From positions 2,480,001 through 2,544,000 of the forward strand of contig OZ244213.1 of NCBI GenBank assembly GCA_965216905.1: a stretch of DNA of 64,000 bases. Reading direction: 5' to 3'. This document shows, piece after piece, positions 26,365 to 34,608 of this stretch. How positions within the stretch are numbered: the first letter of the stretch is position 1; the number at the start of each line of letters is the position of its first letter. Origin of the DNA: G965216905 sp965216905. GTDB taxonomy: Bacteria > Actinomycetota > Acidimicrobiia > Spongiisociales > ZC4RG35. The notes under the pieces are model-generated. The model saw only the letters and a list, made by a program, of their open reading frames with translations. It did not search any database and was not told the origin of the DNA. Made by a program: the position numbers and the translations under genes.

Positions 26365-26976
26365 ATGACCAGCGAGCGATTTGCAGCATCCCGGGCCGGC
26401 GGTCCCGAAGGCCTTGGACCCAAGATCCGGCTGGAGCGGACCCGGCAGGGCCTGACCCTCAAGGATGTTGCCGGTCGAGCGGGAGTATCGGTGTCGTTCC
26501 TCAGCCAGATCGAGCGGGACGAAGCCAAGCCGTCGGTGGGAACCCTTCATGACGTCGCCGAGGCACTCGGGTTGACGCTGGCCGAGTTCTTCGATCCGGG
26601 CACCCGACGAGCGCCACCGGTGACCACCGCCACGTCGGCCATCGTCACCCGTGCCGACGAGCGAAAGACCTTGATCTACCCCGGCTCCGGCATCATGAAC
26701 GAGTTGGTCACGCCCGATCTGAAGCGAAATCTGCAGATGATGTGGGTCGTCATGCCTCCCGGATCCGACACCGGTGACCAGCCGCTCGCCCACGAGGGCG
26801 AGGAGTGCGGCATCGTGGTCCAGGGAAAGGTGGAGATCTGGGTCGGCGACGAGGAGCACTACGTGCTGGGACCCGGCGATGCCATCTGGCAGCTCTCCAC
26901 CGTCCCGCATCGGAGCCGCAACGCCGGCGACACGGACGCCATCATCGTCGTCGCCATCACCCCACCTTCGCTGTAG
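26365..26976 (+). CDS. XRE-family transcriptional regulator with C-terminal cupin domain
   Basis: 203 aa. N-terminal helix-turn-helix (about residues 18-75: L-T-L-K-D-V-A-G-R-A-G-V-S-V-S-F-L-S-Q-I) followed by a cupin fold (about 120-190: E-G-E-E-C-G-I-V-V-Q-G then G-P-G-D-A-I). Such regulators often sense a small carbon or nitrogen compound with the cupin. It lies 34 nt after the ThDP-enzyme gene and is probably co-transcribed with it, so it is the best candidate for controlling the divergent promoter region with the paired operator-like sites. Confidence 0.85.
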   Translation: MTSERFAASRAGGPEGLGPKIRLERTRQGLTLKDVAGRAGVSVSFLSQIERDEAKPSVGTLHDVAEALGLTLAEFFDPGTRRAPPVTTATSAIVTRADERKTLIYPGSGIMNELVTPDLKRNLQMMWVVMPPGSDTGDQPLAHEGEECGIVVQGKVEIWVGDEEHYVLGPGDAIWQLSTVPHRSRNAGDTDAIIVVAITPPSL

Positions 26977-27152
26977 CACCCTGACCGTGGTGGGAAGCCG
27001 GCACTTCTCCTCTTGTTGGGGATCGCCGGCTCCGGATCAGGGATGGTGAGGGAGGAGCGCTTGGCCGGGCACCGGATCTCGGGGACGTCGTCAGTGCTGC
27101 GGCCGGAGATGGCCCTCGAGGAGGATGCGGGGCGGTCGGTGAGGTCGTTTTC

Positions 27153-27842
27153 TCACCTCTCGCCAGCGGGCGTTGTGCGCGCTTGCGGGGGGACCGCCTG
27201 GATGGGCACCTCCGGGTGTTGAGTCGTGTCCTCGGGGCGGAGGAGAAGTTGGCGTATGGCCCGTTCCAGCCAGGTCCGGTATTGGGTGGTTGTCCAACGG
27301 CACCTGTCGGCAAGGTCGAGGTAGACGGCCACCGACGAGATCGCCCAGGCCTGGTCGGTGGCGGCCACAACATCCACTTCTGGGCTGAGTCTTCCGGCGT
27401 CCACGAGGCTGGAGAGCATGTGCTCGATAGCTCGGCGCCGATGACGGTCTCCCTCGTCGGCTAGCTCTGCCACTTCCGTCTCGCCCAGCGCTTGCATCAT
27501 GACTCGCAACAACGATCTCCCCCCCTCGTAGATCCGGACATGGGCATCCAACCAGGTCGCCAATGCCCGTTCGGGGTCGTCAGGCGACACTTCGTCCTGC
27601 TGCAACCTCGCATCTTGCTCGAGGTGCTCGAGGAGCCCGATGACCAGTGCGGCTTTTGAGCCGAACGTCGAGTACACGGTCGGCTCGGAGACCGAAGCCT
27701 CTTGGGCGATGTCTTTGATGGTGGTTGCGGCAAAGCCCTGCTTCTCGAACAGCCGTCGGGCCGAGCGGAGGACCGTGTTGCGAGTCTGGCGGGCCCTCGC
27801 TTCCCGGAGCGGGGAATGATATGGCCGGTCCGAATCAGTCAT
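27153..27842 (-). CDS. TetR-family transcriptional regulator
   Basis: 229 aa. Helix-turn-helix at about residues 20-62 (A-A-T-T-I-K-D-I-A-Q-E-A-S-V-S-E-P-T-V-Y-S-T-F-G-S-K) with a variable ligand domain behind it. Divergent from the alpha/beta hydrolase gene at 27909; the 66-nt space between them holds a strong promoter overlapped by repeated CTATA/TATAG half-sites, so autoregulation and repression of the hydrolase are likely. The 176 nt beyond its stop, up to the XRE-cupin gene, hold only a loose inverted repeat (26996-27002/27025-27031) without a T-tract. Confidence 0.88.
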   Translation of the reverse strand: MTDSDRPYHSPLREARARQTRNTVLRSARRLFEKQGFAATTIKDIAQEASVSEPTVYSTFGSKAALVIGLLEHLEQDARLQQDEVSPDDPERALATWLDAHVRIYEGGRSLLRVMMQALGETEVAELADEGDRHRRRAIEHMLSSLVDAGRLSPEVDVVAATDQAWAISSVAVYLDLADRCRWTTTQYRTWLERAIRQLLLRPEDTTQHPEVPIQAVPPQARTTPAGER

Positions 27843-27846
27843 TTCC

Positions 27847-27875
27847 TTGACTTTATCGCCACAGCCCTCTATATA
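27847..27875 (+). promoter_or_regulatory. sigma-70-type promoter for the alpha/beta hydrolase gene
   Basis: TTGACT (27847-27852), exactly 17 nt, then TATATA (27870-27875) on the plus strand. It is one of the best matches to a housekeeping promoter in this GC-rich window. Transcription would start near 27882, leaving a short leader before the hydrolase ATG at 27909. Confidence 0.7.
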
Positions 27876-27893
27876 CAGTATAGTTAGCTATAG
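27869..27893. promoter_or_regulatory. TetR-type operator cluster overlapping the -10
   Basis: Three interleaved half-sites: CTATA-TACAG-TATAG (27869-27883) and TATAG-TTAG-CTATA (27879-27892). They cover the -10 and the expected start of transcription, so binding would block RNA polymerase. The divergent TetR gene next door is the obvious candidate. Two overlapping palindromes could bind two dimers. Confidence 0.55.
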
Positions 27894-27908
27894 CGAATGA
27901 GGAATGCC

Positions 27909-28826
27909 ATGGCTCTGATCGATCTGCGCCGCAGCTACGTAGAAGCCCACCTCCCCGATGCCAGATGGACTGAGGTGGCGGCTGCGGGGGTGCGATGCGA
28001 TGCATTCGTGGTCGGTGATGGTCCCCCGCTGGTTCTCATGCACGGGGGCCTCGACTCGTCCATGCAGTGGGTCCCGATCCTCCCCGCCCTGGCCGCCCAC
28101 TTTCAGTGCTACGTTCCCGAACGGCCGAGCAATGGCGCCTCCGAGGCGTTCGACTACCGGGGCCTCACCGGCGGTTTCCGGGATCACGCCTCCGGGGTGG
28201 TCGCCGACATGTTCGACAGCTTGGAGCTCGACCGAGCGGCCCTGGTGGGGAACTCGATGGGAGGGTTGTTCTCGTTGGCGTTCGCCACGGCTCAGCCTGA
28301 CCGAGTGGAACGAGTGGTCTTGGTTGGTGTGCCAGCCGGCCACGAAGACCGTGCACTCCCCGCACCCGTGAGGCTGATGGGTCACGGCCTCTCCCGGAAT
28401 GTGATCGCCTGGCTGTCGGCCAGAGCCGGACCCAAGGATGCCAAGCGGATCGTCCGTCAGCTCGTGATGGTCGACGCCGACCGCTATCCGGCCGAGCTGC
28501 TCGAGATTGCCACCGCAACCACCCGGCACAACGCCCGAGCGTGGAGGGACTTCGCTGCCCGCGTCGTCGACGGCAAAACGGTGAGCAAGGATCTTCGTTC
28601 TGCCGACTGGATCAAAGACCTGAGTGTCCCTGCCAGCTACATCATCGGCAGCCGCGATGTCTTCGGCAGCCCAGAACACATCAAACACGTCGCAGCCGAC
28701 ATCAACGCACGCATGACGGTGATACCCGACGCCGGACACCTGCCCTGGCTCGACGCACCCGAGATGACCATCAAGACGATCCTCGATCATCTCGGTGTCC
28801 GTAGCCAACCACTCGACCAGACCTGA
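27909..28826 (+). CDS. alpha/beta hydrolase
   Basis: 305 aa from ATG 27909, chosen over an in-frame ATG 12 nt upstream because GAGGA sits 5 nt before it. Oxyanion region M-H-G-G-L-D, nucleophile elbow G-N-S116-M-G-G, acid in G-S-R-D-V-F, and terminal D-A-G-H-L-P-W-L-D. All triad residues are present. Regulated by the promoter and operator in front of it and probably by the divergent TetR, an arrangement common for detoxifying or lipid-ester hydrolases. The substrate is unknown. Confidence 0.85.
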   Translation: MALIDLRRSYVEAHLPDARWTEVAAAGVRCDAFVVGDGPPLVLMHGGLDSSMQWVPILPALAAHFQCYVPERPSNGASEAFDYRGLTGGFRDHASGVVADMFDSLELDRAALVGNSMGGLFSLAFATAQPDRVERVVLVGVPAGHEDRALPAPVRLMGHGLSRNVIAWLSARAGPKDAKRIVRQLVMVDADRYPAELLEIATATTRHNARAWRDFAARVVDGKTVSKDLRSADWIKDLSVPASYIIGSRDVFGSPEHIKHVAADINARMTVIPDAGHLPWLDAPEMTIKTILDHLGVRSQPLDQT

Positions 28827-29028
28827 AATGGAACCTGCCCGTCGACCAAGTCTGACCGGAGCCACGCGTGGCAATGAATAGGGCAGCAACATCCGTTTCG
28901 TGAAGCGCACCGGACGGAGATCTCGCGCTCGGCCCTCCTGCACGATTGCCGACTCCCTTACCGACCGACGTCAGCACGGTGACCCCCGGGCGAACCAGCA
29001 CCTGGATGCCAAGCGGATAGGAAGAACG

Positions 29029-29676
29029 GTGCTCGAGTCAGCGACGAACGAGGCCGGTATACAGACTTGGGCGCCACCGTCCATGTGGGTAGGCACGCTG
29101 ATCGGGGTGGTCGTGGTGTTCGGTTTCACCATCCTCCACGATCTCTTCATCGTCGATATCTGGTGGAACATCGGTCCCATGTTGGGTGCCGGCGCCGTGT
29201 GCGGATTCAGCGTTGTGTGGAGCTACCGGCGGACTGTGGCCAAACATTCGACTGCCGCGTGGATTCGTTATACCGGCCTCTACGCCGCCGAGATGATCGT
29301 GCTCGGCTTCGTCTCGCTTTCGGTGCTGCAACCCAGATTCACGATGGCCGAAGCGATGGTCATGGATGACGCCATGGCGGAACTGACACCACCGGCGCTC
29401 CCGTTGATGACCGGAGTCGTGTTCGTAGGGACCAGCCTGTTCTGGCTCTACTACGGCCGGCGCCGCCGAGCGCTGGTGCCGCTGCTGATCACCCAGGTGC
29501 TGTTGGTCTTTCTGTTGGGCCACCAGCTCGCGTTCCTTGGAGTCGTCGAGTCGTCCTCTCCGATGATCGCCTTCTTCGGCGAGTTCGCCTTGATTGCAGT
29601 CGGCATCGCCGGAGCCTTCAGCTCCGGCGTACTGGGCTCGACGATCCTGCTGAAGCCCATTCGACTGAGTAGGTAA
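29029..29676 (+). CDS. integral membrane protein, unknown function
   Basis: About six hydrophobic segments in 215 aa from the GTG at 29029 (GGAAG just upstream); the frame is open further up to 28900, but that part is hydrophilic and unlike protein. Segments visible: T-L-I-G-V-V-V-V-F-G-F-T; M-L-G-A-G-A-V-C-G-F; Y-A-A-E-M-I-V-L-G-F; M-T-G-V-V-F-V-G-T; L-V-P-L-L-I-T-Q-V-L-L-V; I-A-V-G-I-A-G-A-F. No recognisable transporter motif. Stands alone, with 202 nt of unremarkable sequence upstream. Confidence 0.6.
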   Translation: MLESATNEAGIQTWAPPSMWVGTLIGVVVVFGFTILHDLFIVDIWWNIGPMLGAGAVCGFSVVWSYRRTVAKHSTAAWIRYTGLYAAEMIVLGFVSLSVLQPRFTMAEAMVMDDAMAELTPPALPLMTGVVFVGTSLFWLYYGRRRRALVPLLITQVLLVFLLGHQLAFLGVVESSSPMIAFFGEFALIAVGIAGAFSSGVLGSTILLKPIRLSR

Positions 29677-29807
29677 TCACAGGGCCCCGTTGGTCGGTCC
29701 ACCCGGACACCCACAATAGGTGGACCGAAATCAGGGGCTCACGTCACCGTGGTATCGCCGGACCTCTGTTCTGGTGGGTTGCTCGGCGTTTCCTGGGCAG
29801 CGGTCTG

Positions 29808-30329
29808 CTATTGGTCGCAGGGAAGCGCTGGTCCTCCTCGCCACTCGATGGCACCTTCCTGGACGCGTCCGGCTATCCCGTACCAGTGGCAGAAGTCGGT
29901 TGCTTGAACCTGGACGCGGAGATCGACGATCGCATCATCGGCATAGATGCCGACAATTCGCGTGACACGTGCATCCTCGAGATCGGGCACCTGCGCGAGC
30001 GCGGCGGCAATGGCAGCGTCTGCAGGGCTGGGGTATGGAGCGCTGGTTGCCTCTGGCACGGCTGCTGGCGCGGTCTCCGTCCGGATCTCGAACTGGTCTC
30101 CGGCCGGTGTCGACCGTCCCGGTGCGGTGATCCACCCAACCCAGAAGGAGCCGGTGATGAGGAACGCGGCGACTGCGACCATCCAACCGGGCGGACGGCG
30201 CCCGACGGACGTGAAGGCATCGAGTGTCGCCACCGGCGGCCACTCGGCTTCGGTTGTTGGCGCTCGAGCCACGAGGTGTTCATAGCTGCGGCGGAACGCT
30301 CTCGAGACTCTGTCTGGTTCATGTGGCAT
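29808..30329 (-). CDS. anti-sigma-like single-pass membrane protein
   Basis: 173 aa from ATG 30329, overlapping the 3' end of the ECF sigma gene by 11 nt. Short cytoplasmic N-terminal part, one membrane helix (M-V-A-V-A-A-F-L-I-T-G-S-F-W-V) near residue 55, and an extracytoplasmic domain. The gene pairing and topology suggest an anti-sigma factor for its neighbour. The zinc-binding H-x3-C-x2-C motif of classical anti-sigma domains is not present, so this is inferred from context. Confidence 0.6.
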   Translation of the reverse strand: MPHEPDRVSRAFRRSYEHLVARAPTTEAEWPPVATLDAFTSVGRRPPGWMVAVAAFLITGSFWVGWITAPGRSTPAGDQFEIRTETAPAAVPEATSAPYPSPADAAIAAALAQVPDLEDARVTRIVGIYADDAIVDLRVQVQATDFCHWYGIAGRVQEGAIEWRGGPALPCDQ

Positions 30330-30798
30330 CCAAGACTCCTTCGAGGGCGCGTCGAGCAAGATGGAGATACCGCTTCGCCGTTCCAGGACGGACGCCGATC
30401 AGTGCTGCGGTCTCGGCGATCGACATGCCTTGCCAGTACACGAGATAGGTGGCAGCACGTTGCTGTGCCGGTAGTGCCATAACGGCAGCCAGGACCTCGG
30501 GTTGCGGATCCACCACCCGCGCATCAGCGACGTCGTCCAGGCTCAGTGGGATCCGGCGACGACTGAGCCGCGTTCTCGACTCGTTGAGGACGGCGCGAAA
30601 GAGGTAAGCCCGGGCATCATCCAGGTCGATCAGTCGGCGACGAGCCAGAGTCCGCAAGACCACGGTGGAGACCACGTCTTCGGCCGAGGTCGAACCGACC
30701 AACACGGTGGCATAGCGGACGAGATCGTCGCGATTCGTGCGATAGATCGACTCGTCGTCCACACCCCAACCACTCGGTAGACGGCCACACGGTTGCAT
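30319..30798 (-). CDS. ECF-type sigma-70 factor
   Basis: Sigma-70 region 2 (D-D-L-V-R-Y-A-T-V-L-V-G-S-T-S-A-E-D-V-V-S with R-A-Y-L-F-R-A-V-L-N-E) and region 4 helix-turn-helix (L-P-A-Q-Q-R-A; S-I-A-E-T-A-A-L-I-G-V-R-P-G-T-A-K-R). The start is uncertain: ATG 30798 or a GTG at 30762 that lies closer to conserved region 2. Followed by an overlapping membrane protein that probably controls it. Works by directing RNA polymerase to a stress or envelope regulon not visible here. Confidence 0.8.
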   Translation of the reverse strand: MQPCGRLPSGWGVDDESIYRTNRDDLVRYATVLVGSTSAEDVVSTVVLRTLARRRLIDLDDARAYLFRAVLNESRTRLSRRRIPLSLDDVADARVVDPQPEVLAAVMALPAQQRAATYLVYWQGMSIAETAALIGVRPGTAKRYLHLARRALEGVLDAT

Positions 30799-30916
30799 CG
30801 GGAATACCCGGCGCCAGAACCCTCGTCGATTCGGAAGGCGCGGCGATCGCCAATCCAGGACGACGAGAGACCGTACCACCGACTCTTGACACATGGTTGC
30901 CGGTGGCGAGTCCTGC

Positions 30917-31936
30917 TCAGCGTGTGAAACGCTGGACGGTGTGGTTTCGTTGGTCCGTGACGTAGATGGCCCCGTCGGGTCCGATGGCCAGGTCGACGGG
31001 AGCCGTCAGCTGGGCGTCTCCGACTCCCTTCTCGCCGCCGGCGATGGCCCAGGGCTCGGTGTCGCCCGGGGTGCTCGGGACGATCTGAATCTCGCCCTCC
31101 TGGTAGCTCGTGGCCAGCACCTGGCCGTCATGGGACACGACGATACCTTCCGGCACCTGGAACAAGCCGGCGAGCCGAGCAGGGTTCCGCCACTCACCGT
31201 TCACCGTTCCGGTCGGGTCGAAGCGCTGGATGCGCTGCTGTTCGTAGTCGGCCACCCAGACGTTGCCGGATTGGTCGACGTGGATGCCGGTGGCGTGGGC
31301 GAACTGCCCGGGTGCAGCGCCGGCACCTCCGAATTTGCGGAGGAACGTGCCGTCGGTGTCGAACACCTGGACAAAGGGTCGGGCGTCGTCCGTGACGAAG
31401 ACCTCGCCGTGGGCGGTGGCTATCCCGATGGGCCGCATGAACTGACCGTCGCCCTCACCCTTCGTCCCCCACGCAGTGAGAAAGGTGCCTTCGTTGCTTA
31501 ACTTCTGGATTCGGTGGTTGCCGTTGTCGACGACGTAGACATTGCCGTCGTCGTCGATGGCAAGACCCCCGAACCCGAGCGATTCGAACTGACCGTCGCC
31601 GCTGCCTTGTCCTCCCCACTCGGCGATTTGCGTCCCATCGCCGTTGAAGACGACCACCCGGTGGTGTCCGGCGTCGAACACGAAGATGTTGCCTGCTGGG
31701 TCGGTGTCGATTCCGTACGGCATGAGGAATGGCTCGTTCGGAACGAGCCGGCGGTCGAAGGTGAGCGAACCCGCGGTGAGCGGGGGCACCGTGGTCGTTT
31801 GGGTGTCGGTGGTCTGCGTGGAGACGGTTGCGAGCGTCGTACTGGGCGGGCGAGACGCGGCGTCATGGGCTTGGCCGCCGCAGGCCATGGTGAGGAGGAG
31901 GAGACAGCACAGCCACGCCACAGGCCCTCGGTTCAT
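30917..31936 (-). CDS. NHL-repeat beta-propeller lipoprotein
   Basis: 339 aa. Signal with lipobox T-M-A-C19-G, a Ser/Thr-rich linker, then about six NHL-type repeats, each like P-x-G-I-x-x-D-x-x-G-N-I-x-V-x-D-x-x-N-H-R-I-Q-x-F. NHL propellers bind proteins, peptides or glycans, and some are lyases. It is anchored outside the membrane. Transcribed alone; upstream 165 nt (31937-32101) separates it from the homogentisate operon. No catalytic residue can be assigned. Confidence 0.8.
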   Translation of the reverse strand: MNRGPVAWLCCLLLLTMACGGQAHDAASRPPSTTLATVSTQTTDTQTTTVPPLTAGSLTFDRRLVPNEPFLMPYGIDTDPAGNIFVFDAGHHRVVVFNGDGTQIAEWGGQGSGDGQFESLGFGGLAIDDDGNVYVVDNGNHRIQKLSNEGTFLTAWGTKGEGDGQFMRPIGIATAHGEVFVTDDARPFVQVFDTDGTFLRKFGGAGAAPGQFAHATGIHVDQSGNVWVADYEQQRIQRFDPTGTVNGEWRNPARLAGLFQVPEGIVVSHDGQVLATSYQEGEIQIVPSTPGDTEPWAIAGGEKGVGDAQLTAPVDLAIGPDGAIYVTDQRNHTVQRFTR

Positions 31937-32101
31937 CGGGTGAGGCTACCAATGTCGATCGCGGCCCTGGGTGAGGCGTCTCTTCGATGGCCTCCAGATC
32001 GTCCGTGCTGAGCACAACTCGAGACCGGCCGTCCTTTCCGGATGTCGGTGACCACTCCGACCGGATGAGCCCGACCCCGGCATCGGGCCCCGCTGCGTGC
32101 G

Positions 32102-33403
32102 TCAGCCGTCGAAGTGGCGTTCCAGTGAGTGCCAGACGCTGGGATAGTCGTCCTGGAGTGCCGGGATCTCACCGGCGTAGGCGGTGGGGATCAATGGGTA
32201 GCGGGTCTCGAACATGAACGACATGGTGTCCGCCAGCTTCTCCGGCTCGAGGGTCGACGTCGTTGCCTTGATCCACGCGTCGTGGTCGGGACCGTGGGGG
32301 AAGTACATGTTGTGGAGGCTCATCCCACCGGGATTGAAGCCTTCCTCCTTGGCGTCGTAGACGCCGTAGAGGATGCCCATGAACTCCGACATGATGTTCT
32401 TGTGGTAGTACGGCGGGCGGAAGGTGTGCTCGCCCACCAACCAGCGGTCGGCGAAGATCACGAAGTCGATGTTGGCCACTCCCACGTCCGGGGAAGGCGA
32501 TGTCAGGACCGTGAAGATCGACGGGTCCGGATGGTCGAAGCTGATCGAGCCCATCACGTTGTACTTGGCCAGGTCGTACTTGTACGGGACGTGGTTGCCG
32601 TGCCAACCGACCACGTCCAGCGGTGAGAAGTCGGTTTCGACGACGAACAGGCGACCGTCGAACTTCACGAACAGCTCACCGGTGGCCTCGACATCCTCGA
32701 ACGCGGCGGTCGGGTGGAGGAAGTCCCGCGGATTGGCCATGCCGTTCGCACCGATCGGACCCCGTTCGGGGATCTCGAGATACGTCCCGTAGTTCTCGCA
32801 GACGTAACCGCGGGCTCGATCGTCGAGCAGCTCGACTCGGAAGACCATGCCTCGCGGCATCAGGGCGATCTCTCCGGGAGATACGACGAGGACACCGCAC
32901 TCGGTGACGAAGCGGAGCCGGCCCGCTTGGGGGACCACCAGCAGCTCTCCGTCGGCGTCGTAGAAGTAGGTGTCGGTCATCGACTCGGTCGCCATGTACA
33001 CGTGCGCCGCCATCCCGGTCTGGGTGTGGGCGTCGCCGTTCGTCGCAATCGTCCGGAGCCCGGTGAGAAACGTCGTCGGTTCCTCCGGAAACGGCGGGGG
33101 ATTCCACCGGAGCTGGCCGATGGGCGGGTCCGACTCACGGCATGGGGCGGTGCGGATGAGGTGGTTGGAGGTTTCGGTGAATTGCCAGGCGTGCCGGACC
33201 GACGGCCGGATGCGGTACATCCACGTCCGACGGTTGCGGGCGTTGGGAACCGTGAAGGCAGTCCCGCTCAACTGCTCGGTGTACAGCCCGAGCGGCGGCT
33301 TCTGCGGGTTGTTCTGTCCCTCCGGCAGTGCACCCGCCATCGCCTCGGAGGCGAATTCGTTGCCGAAGCCGGTGAGGTACTCGGGGTGTTCGATGGCGGT
33401 CAC
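32102..33403 (-). CDS. hmgA: homogentisate 1,2-dioxygenase
   Basis: Opens the homogentisate ring to maleylacetoacetate with Fe(II) and O2, in tyrosine and phenylalanine breakdown. 433 aa from the GTG at 33403 (overlapping the fahA stop), the family length. N-terminal signature L-P-E-G-Q-N-N-P-Q (27-35) and E-Q-L-S-G-T-A-F-T. Iron ligands H334, E340 and H370 (P-P-Y-Y-H-K-N-x-M-S-E-F; F-P-H-G-P-D) fall one residue off the human numbering. An upstream frame extension past 33403 covers fahA and is not used. Confidence 0.95.
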   Translation of the reverse strand: MTAIEHPEYLTGFGNEFASEAMAGALPEGQNNPQKPPLGLYTEQLSGTAFTVPNARNRRTWMYRIRPSVRHAWQFTETSNHLIRTAPCRESDPPIGQLRWNPPPFPEEPTTFLTGLRTIATNGDAHTQTGMAAHVYMATESMTDTYFYDADGELLVVPQAGRLRFVTECGVLVVSPGEIALMPRGMVFRVELLDDRARGYVCENYGTYLEIPERGPIGANGMANPRDFLHPTAAFEDVEATGELFVKFDGRLFVVETDFSPLDVVGWHGNHVPYKYDLAKYNVMGSISFDHPDPSIFTVLTSPSPDVGVANIDFVIFADRWLVGEHTFRPPYYHKNIMSEFMGILYGVYDAKEEGFNPGGMSLHNMYFPHGPDHDAWIKATTSTLEPEKLADTMSFMFETRYPLIPTAYAGEIPALQDDYPSVWHSLERHFDG

Positions 33404-34608
33404 GGTCTCTCCTTGGTGGTGGCGGGAAGCACGATTCCGGAAACCGGTCCGAGCTCCAACGGACCGTCGGGCCCGGGAGCGGTTGCCCGCAGTGTGACCT
33501 CGTCGCCGTCCTCGAGAAACGTCCGGGTGACGTCGCCGATGGGTATCTCGTCCCGTCCCGACCAGCTCAACTCCAGCATGCTGCCTCGCTCGCTCGCTTC
33601 GCTTCCCGATACCGTGCCGGATCCGAACAGGTCTCCCGGACGGATGGTCGCGCCGTTGGACGTCATGTGCGCGAGCATCTGGGCGGGCGTCCAGTAGAGC
33701 GCGCCGGCCGAGTTGACCGCCGCTACCCGGCTCGCATCCGCAGCTCCGGCGGGCCGGTACCAGACCTCGAGGTCGAGCGAGAGCGACCAGTTCTCCCTCC
33801 CTTGCAGGTAAGGGAATGGGTCGGGATTCGACTGAGGCGGAGCGGGAGCCCTCGCTTCGGCCAGGGTGTCCATCGGTACGACCCAGCCCGATACCGACGT
33901 GGCGAACGACTTGCCGAGAAACGGTCCGAGTGGCACGTACTCCCACGCTTGGATGTCGCGAGCGCTCCAATCATTGAGCAGTACCACACCGAAGAGGTGT
34001 CTCCCGGCGTCGGCGATATCGACGGGTTCGCCCAGGGCGGTCGAACCGCCGACGACGAACCCGATCTCGAGCTCGATGTCAAGACGCCGGCTGGGACCGA
34101 AGGTCACCTCGCCGTCCGCCCCCTTCCGCTGCCCAGATGGGCGTCGAATCGGTGTTCCGTCGACGACCACGGTGCCGCTTCGTCCGTGATATCCCACCGG
34201 GAGAGAGCGCCAGTTCGGAAGTAGCGGCTCGGAGTCGGGCCGGAACATCCTGCCGACGTTGGAGGCATGATGCTCGGACGCGTAGAAGTCGACATAGTCG
34301 GCGACATCCCACGCGAGGACCAGTTGGACACCGCGCCGGCTCTGGATGAAGCGATCGAAACGTCCGGCCGCGAGCCCGTCACTCAGCTCCGACCGTAGCG
34401 ACGACCAATCGTTCCGGCCGGCGGCGAGGTGCTCGTTGAGAGATCCCGTCGTCAGCGTGACGGGATCGACTGAGGAGATTCCCCCTTGCTCGGCTGCGCG
34501 ATGCAGATCGATCAGGTCCTGGCCGACGGCCACCGCCAGGTGTCGAGATCCATCAGCGGCCACGAACGCGCCGTAAGGCAATGTCGTTGGCGAGAAATCG
34601 GTTGTCAT
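33400..34608 (-). CDS. fahA: fumarylacetoacetase
   Basis: Hydrolyses fumarylacetoacetate to fumarate and acetoacetate, the last step of the homogentisate route. 402 aa with the characteristic blocks D-Y-V-D-F-Y-A-S-E-H-H-A-S-N-V-G, L-P-V-G-Y-H-G-R-S, metal-site region L-D-I-E-L-E-I-G-F-V and F-G-V-V-L-L-N-D-W-S-A-R-D-I-Q. Start and stop overlap the flanking genes by 4 nt, fixing its place in the hpd-unknown-fahA-hmgA operon. Confidence 0.93.
   Translation of the reverse strand: MTTDFSPTTLPYGAFVAADGSRHLAVAVGQDLIDLHRAAEQGGISSVDPVTLTTGSLNEHLAAGRNDWSSLRSELSDGLAAGRFDRFIQSRRGVQLVLAWDVADYVDFYASEHHASNVGRMFRPDSEPLLPNWRSLPVGYHGRSGTVVVDGTPIRRPSGQRKGADGEVTFGPSRRLDIELEIGFVVGGSTALGEPVDIADAGRHLFGVVLLNDWSARDIQAWEYVPLGPFLGKSFATSVSGWVVPMDTLAEARAPAPPQSNPDPFPYLQGRENWSLSLDLEVWYRPAGAADASRVAAVNSAGALYWTPAQMLAHMTSNGATIRPGDLFGSGTVSGSEASERGSMLELSWSGRDEIPIGDVTRTFLEDGDEVTLRATAPGPDGPLELGPVSGIVLPATTKERP

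Noticed and set aside
26996..27031. Inverted repeat AGCCGGC/GCCGGCT after the XRE-cupin gene as a terminator
   Set aside because: Seven-bp stem with a 22-nt loop and no T-tract is too weak to call.
27138..27157. GGTGAG/CTCACC hairpin at the end of the TetR gene
   Set aside because: Six-bp stem partly inside the coding end and without T-tract; not supported as a terminator.
33404..33970. A 5' extension of the hmgA frame
   Set aside because: It lies inside fahA, and the enzyme aligns in length and ligand numbering from GTG 33403.
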